This document shows, piece by piece, positions 1 through 6,743 of a DNA stretch of 10,794 bases. The notes beneath the pieces are model-generated. The model ran no database searches. It was not told the origin of the DNA and saw nothing but the letters and a program-made list of their open reading frames with translations. Origin of the DNA: Candidatus Coliplasma caballi (GTDB taxonomy: Bacteria; Bacillota; Clostridia; Oscillospirales; CAG-382); contig JAGHTH010000129.1 in assembly GCA_018065365.1 (NCBI GenBank), positions 1-10,794 on the forward strand, read 5' to 3'. Numbering within the stretch: position 1 is the first letter of the stretch; the number at the start of each line of letters is the position of its first letter. The position numbers and the translations under genes are program-made.

Positions 1-126
1 CTGGGCGAAGCAAAAGATCTCGTTACCAGCGCACCGAAGATGGTCAAGACCGGCGTCAGCAAAGAAGAAGCAGAAGCTCTCAAGAAGCAGCTTGAAGAAG
101 CCGGCGCAACCGTTACCATTAAATAA
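1..126 (+). CDS. rplL: 50S ribosomal protein L7/L12, C-terminal end (partial)
   Basis: Only the last 41 residues and the TAA stop (124-126) are in the window; the gene begins before position 1. The visible protein runs LGEAKDLVTSAPKMVKTGVS and then SKEEAEALKKQLEEAGATVTIK. This is the hallmark C-terminal domain of L7/L12: the helix after the KEAKDLV-type segment, the conserved GVSKEEAE turn, and the closing EEAGA-V-beta strand. L7/L12 forms the flexible stalk of the large ribosomal subunit and recruits translation factors such as EF-G and LepA. In bacteria it usually follows rplJ and often precedes rpoB. Here no rpoB follows: a strong terminator comes 24 bp after the stop, so the gene ends its operon. 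Identification is secure despite the truncation by the window edge. Confidence 0.95.
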   Translation: MGEAKDLVTSAPKMVKTGVSKEEAEALKKQLEEAGATVTIK

Positions 127-138
127 GTCAACTTATTT
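121..138. repeat. Perfect short inverted repeat overlapping the rplL stop
   Basis: AAATAAGT (121-128) and ACTTATTT (131-138) are exact reverse complements separated by two bases. The left arm contains the rplL stop codon. The arms are AT-rich, so the hairpin would be weak, and it sits just upstream of the strong terminator stem. It could protect the mRNA 3' end or be chance. Confidence 0.4.
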
Positions 139-150
139 AACGATGAAAAA

Positions 151-184
151 GGCACCCCGTACGGAGTGCCTTTTTTATTTTTTT
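151..184. terminator. Bidirectional intrinsic terminator between rplL and the SGNH gene
   Basis: GGCAC (151-155) pairs with GTGCC (166-170). After one C-A mismatch, CC and GG pair around a short central loop. On the + strand a T-rich run (171-184) follows. On the - strand the A-run at 146-150 supplies the U-tract. It lies 24 bp after the rplL stop and 20 bp after the stop of the converging leftward gene, so it can serve both. Confidence 0.9.
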
Positions 185-190
185 GGTTTG

Positions 191-1303
191 TCAAATCATT
201 GTAATGAGATGCTTGTACACTTCACAAGCCATGATGTACTGCCCGAGGTCGTTCGGATGCAGCGCGTCAACGGTGCAAAGATCGCGCACAGGTCCGCGGA
301 ACAACGGCGTGCCGTCCAGGAATCGAACGTGCCTGTCGCCGTTCGCGAGCGCTTTTTCGTAACTGTCCCGAATGATCTTCACACGGTTTGCGTCGGTTTC
401 GCGATCGTCAAACGAGAAGACGTGCGTCATCATCAGAATGGGCAGATCGGGATTCAAACGGCGCACCGTTTCGTAGAACGGGTAATGCGTGTTCGCGAGT
501 TCTTCTTCCGAACGCGCGTTGTAATCGTAATCCATCACGAACGCGGCAAGATCGAGCGATCCGATGTACTCCGCGACCGACTGTTCGCCAAGCGCCGAGC
601 CGGAGAAACCGAGGTTGCGGCAATCCGCGTCGAGTTCACGGCAGACGACGTTGCAATAGGAGTTGCCGGGACGGGAAACACACCCGCCCTGCGTGATCGA
701 GGATCCGTAGAACGCGATCGGCTTGTACGCGCGCTTCGTCGGCAAAGCGATCTTCGCGTCGGGCGCAAACCCGAGGAAAACCGACTTCACGCCGCCGTAC
801 AGCGGAAAGTTGATCTGGATCTCCTTGAGTCCCGCGGGCATTTCGAGCGCGTCTTTCATGAATTCGGTCGTGTTGACGAACGTCTGCATCTGCTTCCCGA
901 TGTATTTTCTCGCCGTACCGGTGCCGATCAGGATGTCAAACCCATATACGCCGCGGTTGGTAAAGTGGTTCATCCCCGCGATCGCGGCGCGCAATTTCAC
1001 GTCCAGCGTCACGGACGTCGCGTCGGTAATAAAGCGCAGCGTCGTTCCGGGCGTGCATTCCGCGAGCGAACGGTTGAAATCGGAATAGGTCTCTTTTTTC
1101 GACGCGTCCAGGCGGTAATACTCGCCGCAGTTGCTTTTCGGCGCGTCGATCCCGCCGAGTTCAAGTACGGGGCAGTCCGCCGCGTTCAGATAGACCAAGC
1201 CGTCTTCTGCGGGCGTGCCGAGGTCTTTCGCGGCAGCGAACGTGCGGTCTTCCAATTTTTCGAGAGAAGGTACGGGTGTCGGGAACGGATTGTTCGGAAG
1301 CAT
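191..1303 (-). CDS. SGNH/GDSL-family hydrolase with N-terminal beta-sandwich domain
   Basis: Predicted 370-residue hydrolase, probably an esterase acting on carbohydrate- or lipid-linked acyl groups; the substrate is unknown. Residues about 85-190 look like the beta-sandwich that precedes the SGNH domain in the Lipase_GDSL_3/GxDLY type (TLRFITDATS, then GVYGFDILIG at 118-127). The SGNH domain follows from about 195. Block I is GSSITQGG (200-207) with the likely nucleophile Ser202. Block II is NLGFSGSALGE (230-240). DYDYN (258-262) stands in place of the GxND of block III. DALHPND (346-352) gives the Asp346/His349 pair of block V. No signal peptide is seen, so it should be cytoplasmic. The start chosen is the ATG at 1301-1303, preceded by AGAGGA at suitable spacing. 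An in-frame TTG further upstream would lie inside the -35 box. The gene is monocistronic, convergent with rplL and divergent from the lipid kinase. Confidence 0.85.
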   Translation of the reverse strand: MLPNNPFPTPVPSLEKLEDRTFAAAKDLGTPAEDGLVYLNAADCPVLELGGIDAPKSNCGEYYRLDASKKETYSDFNRSLAECTPGTTLRFITDATSVTLDVKLRAAIAGMNHFTNRGVYGFDILIGTGTARKYIGKQMQTFVNTTEFMKDALEMPAGLKEIQINFPLYGGVKSVFLGFAPDAKIALPTKRAYKPIAFYGSSITQGGCVSRPGNSYCNVVCRELDADCRNLGFSGSALGEQSVAEYIGSLDLAAFVMDYDYNARSEEELANTHYPFYETVRRLNPDLPILMMTHVFSFDDRETDANRVKIIRDSYEKALANGDRHVRFLDGTPLFRGPVRDLCTVDALHPNDLGQYIMACEVYKHLITMI

Positions 1304-1331
1304 GGGAATTCCTCTTTTCGTCTTTTTTTGC

Positions 1332-1360
1332 AGTATAGCACAACCGCGTCGTTTTTTCAA
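1332..1360 (-). promoter_or_regulatory. Promoter of the leftward SGNH hydrolase gene
   Basis: Read on the - strand: -35 TTGAAA (1360-1355), a 17-bp spacer, and -10 TATACT (1337-1332). TGC directly before the -10 makes it an extended -10 element (TGnTATACT). The start point would be near 1325, giving a leader of about 22 nt before the ATG. Confidence 0.75.
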
Positions 1361-1424
1361 GAGAAAGGGTGCAAAAACGTGCGGAAGTTTTCAAAAATGT
1401 TGCAAAGTTCTTTCTCCAAAGGGG

Positions 1425-1453
1425 TTGCATTTCCCACGGCAAGCGGCTATAAT
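1425..1453 (+). promoter_or_regulatory. Promoter of the lipid kinase gene
   Basis: -35 TTGCAT (1425-1430), a 17-bp spacer, and consensus -10 TATAAT (1448-1453). Transcription would start near 1460, about 39 nt before the proposed TTG start codon. It is divergent from the SGNH gene promoter about 65 bp away. Confidence 0.8.
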
Positions 1454-1498
1454 AGAAAATAAGATGAATTCTTGTATTTTCGGAAAGGACGATCTGCT

Positions 1499-2383
1499 TT
1501 GACAGGAAAGGTACTTTTGGTCATCAACCCGCGCTCGGGCAAAGGAATGGCGAAAAAAGTTCTGCTGGACATCGTAACCCGGCTTTGCGACGGCGGCTGT
1601 ACCGTCACGGTGCTGCCCACCAAAAAAGGAAATTCGACGATCAACACGATCGCGGCGGAATCGCAGAATTACGATATGATCGTCGCCTGCGGCGGCGACG
1701 GAACGCTGAACATGGTCGCGGAGGGTGTTGCCGCAAGCGAAATAAAAAGGCCGATCGGCTATATCCCGCTCGGCTCCACCAACGACTTTGCCACGTCGCT
1801 CGGCATCCCGTCCGACACCGGAAAAGCCGTTGAAGCGGTTCTTGCCGGCTCCCCGCGTCCGCACGACCTCGGCTGTTTCGGAGACAGGCACTTTACCTAT
1901 ATCGCCTGCTGCGGCGCGTTTACGGAAACCTCTTACAATACGCCGCAAACGCTCAAAAACCTGTTCGGCCACGCCGCGTATATTCTGAACATCGTTCCCT
2001 GCCTCGCGGACGTTCATCCCATGGAGATCGAAGCGGAAACCGAAGATGGCGTGATTGCCGGAAAGTTTATTTTCTGCGCGCTGGCAAACACCACGACCGC
2101 GGCGGGCTTCATCAAATTGGACGGCAAAGACGTGAACTTTTCGGACGGGAAATTCGAGTTCATCCTCATCCGTTTCCCGAAAGATCTCGCCGAGGGCAAT
2201 CGCGTCGCGGCAAAACTTCTGAAAGGCGATATGAACGATCCGCTGATCGAGATCCGGCACACTTCGTTCGTCCGATTCCGCTCCGATAAGCCGATCGGCT
2301 GGTCTTTGGACGGCGAAAACGGCGGGAAACACGATTCCGTGCTGCTATCTGTCGAAAAAAATGCGGTTTCCATTTTGAAATAA
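1499..2383 (+). CDS. Diacylglycerol kinase-family lipid kinase (YegS/DgkB type)
   Basis: A 294-residue member of the DAGK catalytic family, which uses ATP to phosphorylate diacylglycerol or related lipids. In Gram-positives this recycles the diacylglycerol released by lipoteichoic-acid synthesis. NPRSGKG (10-16) is the first glycine-rich motif. CGGDGTLN (64-71) is the invariant GGDGT signature for nucleotide binding. IPLGSTNDFA (89-98) is the third conserved motif, and a DGE triad near the C-terminus (271-273) is typical of the family's metal or active-site region. Length fits the family (about 290-310). The start chosen is TTG (1499-1501), preceded by GGAAAGGA at 1482-1489. It gives the usual short lead-in MTGKVLLVINP. 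The in-frame TTG at 1472 has no good binding site and adds nine untypical residues. The gene has its own promoter, and the secDF promoter begins 12 bp after its stop with no terminator between. Whether the true substrate is diacylglycerol cannot be read from sequence. Confidence 0.9.
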   Translation: MTGKVLLVINPRSGKGMAKKVLLDIVTRLCDGGCTVTVLPTKKGNSTINTIAAESQNYDMIVACGGDGTLNMVAEGVAASEIKRPIGYIPLGSTNDFATSLGIPSDTGKAVEAVLAGSPRPHDLGCFGDRHFTYIACCGAFTETSYNTPQTLKNLFGHAAYILNIVPCLADVHPMEIEAETEDGVIAGKFIFCALANTTTAAGFIKLDGKDVNFSDGKFEFILIRFPKDLAEGNRVAAKLLKGDMNDPLIEIRHTSFVRFRSDKPIGWSLDGENGGKHDSVLLSVEKNAVSILK

Positions 2384-2394
2384 TCAAAAAACAC

Positions 2395-2423
2395 TTGACG
2401 GAACGGCATTTTGCGTGTATAAT
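2395..2423 (+). promoter_or_regulatory. Strong promoter of secDF
   Basis: -35 TTGACG (2395-2400), a 17-bp spacer, and consensus -10 TATAAT (2418-2423). It lies 12 bp after the lipid kinase stop. The start point would be near 2430, giving a leader of about 63 nt before the secDF ATG. Confidence 0.85.
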
Positions 2424-2443
2424 AGGAATGTTAAAAAATAGGC

Positions 2444-2465
2444 GGAGTGGGCGTATGCCCGCTTT
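2444..2465 (+). promoter_or_regulatory. Hairpin in the secDF leader RNA
   Basis: GGAGTGGGC (2444-2452) can pair with GCCCGCTTT (2457-2465) around a GTAT loop. That gives nine pairs, three of them G-U. The left arm holds a Shine-Dalgarno-like GGAG, and an ATG begins in the loop (2455). A weaker alternative pairs CCATCC (2466-2471) with GGAGG (2478-2482), the secDF binding site, with one mismatch. No T-tract follows, so it is not a terminator. A regulatory role is inference. Confidence 0.4.
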
Positions 2466-2496
2466 CCATCCTTTGTCGGAGGTAAAAATCAAATGA
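2455..2496 (+). CDS. Possible 13-residue leader peptide upstream of secDF
   Basis: An ATG at 2455-2457 opens a 13-codon frame encoding MPAFHPLSEVKIK and ends in TGA at 2494-2496. This TGA overlaps the secDF start in an ATGA arrangement. A GGAG (2444-2447) lies 7 nt upstream of the ATG, which is proper spacing. The secDF binding site GGAGGT is inside this frame. If translated, it would couple secDF translation to a leader peptide. It has no recognisable arrest motif and does not resemble SecM, MifM or VemP. The frame is short enough to arise by chance. Confidence 0.3.
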   Translation: MPAFHPLSEVKIK

Positions 2497-4751
2497 ATCT
2501 GAAGAAATCCACAAGCACCGCCCGCTTTGTGCTGCTGATCCTGGTCATCGCGGCACTGCTGGCAGCGGCTCTTTGCGGCGTGTACATCAACGACGATCTG
2601 CAAATGGGCGGCATTTTTGACGAGGGCTCCGTCCTGCTCGGTCTGGACCTTGCCGGCGGCTCGTCCATTACTTATCAGGCGTATAACGAAAACGGTGATG
2701 CCGTTGACAGCGACGGCATGGAAAGCGTTCTCGAAGTCATGCGTACCCGTTTGGACAAGAACGGTTACACCGAAGCAAACGCGTACAAATACGGCAGCGA
2801 CATGATCGTTGTCGAGATCCCGTCCGTTGACGATCCGACCGGTGCGGCACTCAACTTCATGCAGACCGCGGCGCTCAAGTTCGTCATCGAGGGCGAGACC
2901 GATCCCGTCCTGACCGGCGAAGACGTCGAACACGCTCTCGCTCGTACGATGGACAGCAGCGATTCTTCCTACAACGCGTCCGCTCCTTACTGCGTCGTTC
3001 TGGAATTCAACGACGCCGGCGAGAAGAAATTTGCGGAAGCAACCAAGCTCTGCGCAAAGGAAGGCAAAAAACTGCAGATCTACGTGGACGACACGATGTT
3101 GTCCGCTCCGTCCGTTGATTCTACCTATTCGACCACCGGTATCACCGGCGGCAGCGCGGTCATCAGCGGCTCCTTCACGACTCCCGAATCCGCACAGACG
3201 CTCGCCAACAACATTGACGCCGGCGCTCTGCGTTACAATCTGCGCCAGGTCAGCATGGAAACCGTCAAGGCGTCTCTCGGCGAGAACGCTTTGAAGATCT
3301 CCCTGATCGCCGGCATGATCGGTCTGCTGCTCGTGCTGATCTTCATGTGCGTGTACTACCGCTTCCCCGGTGTGTGCGCTTCTCTGGCGCTGGTCGCTTA
3401 CACCGCGATCTTCTGTCTGATCCTGGATGCCGCTCCCGTTAACCTGACGCTGACCGGTATCGCGGGTATCATCCTTTCGATCGGTATGGCAGTTGACGCA
3501 AACGTCGTCATTTTCGAAAGAATGAAAGAGGAAATCGCCGCAGGAAAGACCGCGAAATCCTCGATCAAGAGCGGTTACAAACGCGCTCTGTGGGCAGTCC
3601 TCGACTCCAACATCACGACCATCATTGCCTGCGTCGTGCTTTACATCTTCGGCTCCGGTACGATCCAGGGCTTCGCGCTGACGCTCGGCATCGGCGTTGT
3701 GATCTCCCTGCTGACCGCGCTGGTCATTACCCGTGCGTTCTTAAACCTCGGCGTCGGAATGGGCGTTACCGATCTGAAGCATTTCAAGGTCGGCTTCGGC
3801 AAGAGCGGCGCAGAGAAGAAGGAATACAAATTCCACTTTATCAAAGACAGCAAGAAGACGCTGATCGTGGTCGCGGTCGTGGTCGTGATCGGTCTGCTCG
3901 CATTCATTATCCGCGGCTTCAACGTCGATATTGATTTCGTCGGCGGTTACGAAGCAACGATGGACCTCGGCGTAACCGTGGACGATACCATCGCGGGCAA
4001 CGTCAAGTCCCTGATCGAAAACGATTCCGAACTCGGCAAAGAGTACGTCCAGAGCGTTACGTTTGACGGCACTTCCGTCAAGATCGCAAGCACCAAGGAT
4101 ATGACCGCTGCACAGCAGAATCATCTGACTGAACTCGTGCTCGGCGCATATCCCGAAGCAAGCGCGGAACTGAACATCAGCAACGTTTCTCCGATCATCG
4201 GTAAGAAGATGATGGAAAAAGCGATCTGGGCAGTTGCGCTCGCGGCAGTTCTGATGCTGGCGTACATCGCGTTCCGTTTCCAGATCTCCTCCGGTCTGGC
4301 GTCCGTGGTCTGCTTGCTGCACGACCTGTTCGTCATGCTGACCGTGTATTCGCTGCTCGGCATTTCGTTCAACACCAACGTGATCGCGGCGTTCTTGACC
4401 ATTCTCGGTTACTCGATCAACGCGACCATCGTCGTGTTCGACCGTGTCCGCGAGAACCGCAAGAAGATGCCCGAAGCAGATTTCGGCGACGTTGTGAACA
4501 CCTCCGTCCACGAAACGATGGGACGTTCGATCAACACCACCATTACGACGCTGTTGACCATCGGTTCGATCTTCGTTGCCTGCGTCGTGGCGGTCATCAT
4601 TTCCCCGACCTCCAACCTCGACACGCTCCGCGACTTTGCCGGTGCGCTGATCGTCGGTATCTTTGCAGGTCTGTTCTCCTCCGTCTGCCTGTCCGGCTTC
4701 CTGTGGAACACCTTCTCGAAGATCGGCAAGAAGAAAGAAAAGAAGAACTAA
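2493..4751 (+). CDS. secDF: Protein translocase subunit SecDF (fused SecD-SecF)
   Basis: A 752-residue fused SecD-SecF, close to the 737 residues of the Bacillus subtilis fused form. It is a membrane protein that uses the proton motive force to pull preproteins out of SecYEG. Predicted order: TM1 (about 10-30); the first extracytoplasmic domain, starting with the SecD signature LGLDLAGGSS (49-58); TM2-6 (about 267-417) carrying GMAVDANVVIFER (331-343); a cytoplasmic linker; TM7 (454-474); IDFVGG (480-485) opening the SecF-side domain; and TM8-12 (about 574-737) with LHDLFVM (609-615) and YSINATIVVFDRVREN (640-655). Asp335 and Asp611 match acidic residues implicated in proton movement in homologues. 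The tail is lysine-rich. ATG at 2493 follows GGAGGT (2478-2483) at 9 nt. It has its own promoter and precedes lepA by 69 bp. Confidence 0.97.
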   Translation: MNLKKSTSTARFVLLILVIAALLAAALCGVYINDDLQMGGIFDEGSVLLGLDLAGGSSITYQAYNENGDAVDSDGMESVLEVMRTRLDKNGYTEANAYKYGSDMIVVEIPSVDDPTGAALNFMQTAALKFVIEGETDPVLTGEDVEHALARTMDSSDSSYNASAPYCVVLEFNDAGEKKFAEATKLCAKEGKKLQIYVDDTMLSAPSVDSTYSTTGITGGSAVISGSFTTPESAQTLANNIDAGALRYNLRQVSMETVKASLGENALKISLIAGMIGLLLVLIFMCVYYRFPGVCASLALVAYTAIFCLILDAAPVNLTLTGIAGIILSIGMAVDANVVIFERMKEEIAAGKTAKSSIKSGYKRALWAVLDSNITTIIACVVLYIFGSGTIQGFALTLGIGVVISLLTALVITRAFLNLGVGMGVTDLKHFKVGFGKSGAEKKEYKFHFIKDSKKTLIVVAVVVVIGLLAFIIRGFNVDIDFVGGYEATMDLGVTVDDTIAGNVKSLIENDSELGKEYVQSVTFDGTSVKIASTKDMTAAQQNHLTELVLGAYPEASAELNISNVSPIIGKKMMEKAIWAVALAAVLMLAYIAFRFQISSGLASVVCLLHDLFVMLTVYSLLGISFNTNVIAAFLTILGYSINATIVVFDRVRENRKKMPEADFGDVVNTSVHETMGRSINTTITTLLTIGSIFVACVVAVIISPTSNLDTLRDFAGALIVGIFAGLFSSVCLSGFLWNTFSKIGKKKEKKN

Positions 4752-4773
4752 AAGAAACCCACGAAAAATCGAC

Positions 4774-4800
4774 CAAGAGCAGAGAATCCCTCTGCTCTTG
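4774..4800 (+). terminator. Perfect 11-bp stem-loop between secDF and lepA
   Basis: CAAGAGCAGAG (4774-4784) pairs perfectly with CTCTGCTCTTG (4790-4800) around a 5-nt loop. The following bases, TGTTCTAATT, are a poor U-tract. It could be a partial terminator that lowers lepA expression relative to secDF, or a 3'-end stabiliser. No clear promoter is seen between it and lepA, which favours some read-through. Confidence 0.6.
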
Positions 4801-4820
4801 TGTTCTAATTGAGGTCTGTT

Positions 4821-6632
4821 ATGTACGACATCAAAAAAATCCGGAATTTTTCCATCATTGCCCATATCGACCACGGCAAAAGCACCCTTGCCGACCGTCT
4901 GCTCGAATACACCGGCGCGGTCGCATCGCGCGACGTGGAAGAACAACTCCTCGACAACATGGAGTTGGAACGCGAGCGCGGCATCACGATCAAAGCGCGC
5001 GCCGTGCGGTTTGCATACAAAGCCGACGACGGCGAAACCTACGAACTGAACCTCATCGACACCCCCGGCCACGTGGACTTCGGCTACGAAGTTTCCCGCT
5101 CGCTGACGGCGTGTGAGGGCGCGGTGCTGATCGTGGACGCCACGCAGGGCGTGCAGGCGCAAACGCTCGCAAACGCCTACATGGCGGTCGATAACGACCT
5201 GGAGATTCTCCCGGTCATCAACAAGATCGACCTGCCGAGCGCCGACACCGAAATGGCAAAGCACGAGATCGAGGACATCATCGGCATTCCGGCGATGGAT
5301 GCCCCCTGCATTTCGGCGAAAATGGGCATCAACATCAAAGACGTGCTGGAACGCATCGTTACGGACGTTCCCGCCCCCAAGGGCGATCCCGAAAAACCGC
5401 TGCAAGCGCTGATTTTCGACAGCTACTACGATTCCTACAAAGGCGTGGTGGTCTATATTCGCGTCATGGAGGGCAAACTCTCTGTCGGCGACACGGTCAG
5501 AATGATGCACACCGGCGCGGAATTCGAGGTCGTGGAGGCCGGCACGCTCAACGCGTTCTCGCTCGACAAGCGCGAAACCCTGTACGCCGGCGAGGTCGGC
5601 TACTTTACCGCCTCGATCAAGAGCATCGGCGACACGACCGTCGGCGATACGGTAACGCTCCGCGACGCACCCTGCGCCGAGCCGCTGCCGGGCTTCAAAA
5701 AGGTACAGCCGATGGTCTTTTCGGGCATTTATCCCGCCGACGGCTCCAAATACGGCGACCTCAAAGAAGCGCTGGAAAAATTGCAGCTCAACGACGCGTC
5801 GCTGGTGTTCGAGCCGGAAACGTCGGTCGCTTTGGGCTTCGGCTTCCGCTGCGGCTTCTTGGGACTGCTCCACATGGAGATCATCGACGAACGGTTGGAG
5901 CGCGAGTTCAACCTCGACCTGATCACGACCGCGCCCAGCGTTATTTACGAACTCGTTCTGAACGACGGCACCGTTCTGCACGTGGACAACCCCTCGAACT
6001 ACCCCGACCCGACGCTGATCAAGGAAGCGCGCCAGCCGATGGTCAAAGCGTCGGTCATCACGCCGACCGAATACGTCGGCCCCGTCATGCAGTTCTGCCT
6101 TGACCGCCGCGGGATCTACCTCGATATGAAATACCTCGACACGACGCGCGCCGAGCTGCTGTACGAAATGCCGCTCAACGAGATCGTGTACGACTTCTTC
6201 GACACCCTCAAATCGAAAACCAAGGGCTACGCCTCTCTGGACTACGAGCCGATCGGCTACCGCAAGAGCGATCTGGTCAAACTCGACATCCTCTTGAACG
6301 GCGAAATGATCGACGCCCTGTCGTTCATCGTGTTCTCCGACCGTGCCTACGCCCGCGCCCGCAAGATCGTCGAGAAACTCCGCGACAACATCCCGCGCCA
6401 ACTTTTCGAGCTGCCCGTGCAGGCGGCGATCGGCGGGAAAGTCATCGCGCGCGAAACGGTCAAAGCGATGCGCAAGGACGTCCTCGCGAAATGCTACGGC
6501 GGCGACATCACGCGTAAGAAAAAACTGCTCGAAAAGCAGAAAGAGGGCAAAAAGCGGATGCGCAGTTTCGGCTCCGTCCAGGTCCCCTCCGAAGCGTTCA
6601 TGGCAGTGCTCAAAATGGACGACGATCAGTAA
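4821..6632 (+). CDS. lepA: Elongation factor 4 (LepA), ribosome back-translocating GTPase
   Basis: A full-length 603-residue LepA (family about 600). It is a GTPase of the EF-G-like translation factors that binds ribosomes and is implicated in back-translocation or initiation/assembly. The G domain is intact: G1 AHIDHGKST (14-22), the switch I RERGITIKA (51-59), G3 DTPGH (80-84), G4 NKID (134-137) and G5 SAK (165-167). EF-G-like domains follow. The LepA-specific C-terminal domain ends in the diagnostic KKKLLEKQKEGKKRMRSFGS and then VPSEAFMAVLK. The start chosen is ATG 4821-4823, 6 nt after GAGG (4811-4814). A TTG 12 bp upstream would consume that site. lepA followed by hemW is a standard Firmicutes order and supports both calls. 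Confidence 0.98.
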   Translation: MYDIKKIRNFSIIAHIDHGKSTLADRLLEYTGAVASRDVEEQLLDNMELERERGITIKARAVRFAYKADDGETYELNLIDTPGHVDFGYEVSRSLTACEGAVLIVDATQGVQAQTLANAYMAVDNDLEILPVINKIDLPSADTEMAKHEIEDIIGIPAMDAPCISAKMGINIKDVLERIVTDVPAPKGDPEKPLQALIFDSYYDSYKGVVVYIRVMEGKLSVGDTVRMMHTGAEFEVVEAGTLNAFSLDKRETLYAGEVGYFTASIKSIGDTTVGDTVTLRDAPCAEPLPGFKKVQPMVFSGIYPADGSKYGDLKEALEKLQLNDASLVFEPETSVALGFGFRCGFLGLLHMEIIDERLEREFNLDLITTAPSVIYELVLNDGTVLHVDNPSNYPDPTLIKEARQPMVKASVITPTEYVGPVMQFCLDRRGIYLDMKYLDTTRAELLYEMPLNEIVYDFFDTLKSKTKGYASLDYEPIGYRKSDLVKLDILLNGEMIDALSFIVFSDRAYARARKIVEKLRDNIPRQLFELPVQAAIGGKVIARETVKAMRKDVLAKCYGGDITRKKKLLEKQKEGKKRMRSFGSVQVPSEAFMAVLKMDDDQ

Positions 6633-6640
6633 AAATGCTG

Positions 6641-6696
6641 TTTTCGGGGAGAACTTTTTTCGCAAAAAAAGTCCTCCCCGTACCCCTCTCAAAAAA
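6641..6696 (+). repeat. Dispersed palindromic repeat, copy 1 (lepA-hemW spacer)
   Basis: CGGGGAG (6645-6651) pairs with CTCCCCG (6674-6680), and the T-run at 6653-6660 pairs with the A-run at 6664-6672, with one A-C mismatch between the two stems. An asymmetric tail TACCCCTCTCAAAAAA (6681-6696) follows. The same plan, a GC stem enclosing a T/A stem plus an ACCCC...CAAAAA tail, is seen in the two copies at 8361-8555. No T-tract follows on the + strand, so read-through into hemW is likely. Confidence 0.6.
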
Positions 6697-6743
6697 CCGA
6701 ATCCGAATATGGATTTGAAAATTTGCTTTCTCCCGAGGCAATC

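Noticed and set aside
92..1462. A long + strand frame antisense to the SGNH hydrolase gene
   Set aside because: The - strand frame has SGNH motifs, a binding site and a promoter. The + frame starts inside rplL, crosses the terminator and has an arginine-rich, low-complexity translation.
1391..2332. A 313-codon - strand frame antisense to the lipid kinase
   Set aside because: It overlaps a gene with clear DAGK motifs, has no recognisable domain, and shows shadow-type composition.
2430..2492. Riboswitch upstream of secDF
   Set aside because: The leader is only about 63 nt, with one simple hairpin and no T-tract or conserved aptamer pattern that I recognise.
3741..6692. A very long open frame on the - strand, antisense to secDF and lepA
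   Set aside because: It is a shadow of two strongly conserved + strand genes with G/C-rich third positions. Its translation is rich in Arg, His, Val and Asp with no domain, and it spans two unrelated genes and their spacer.
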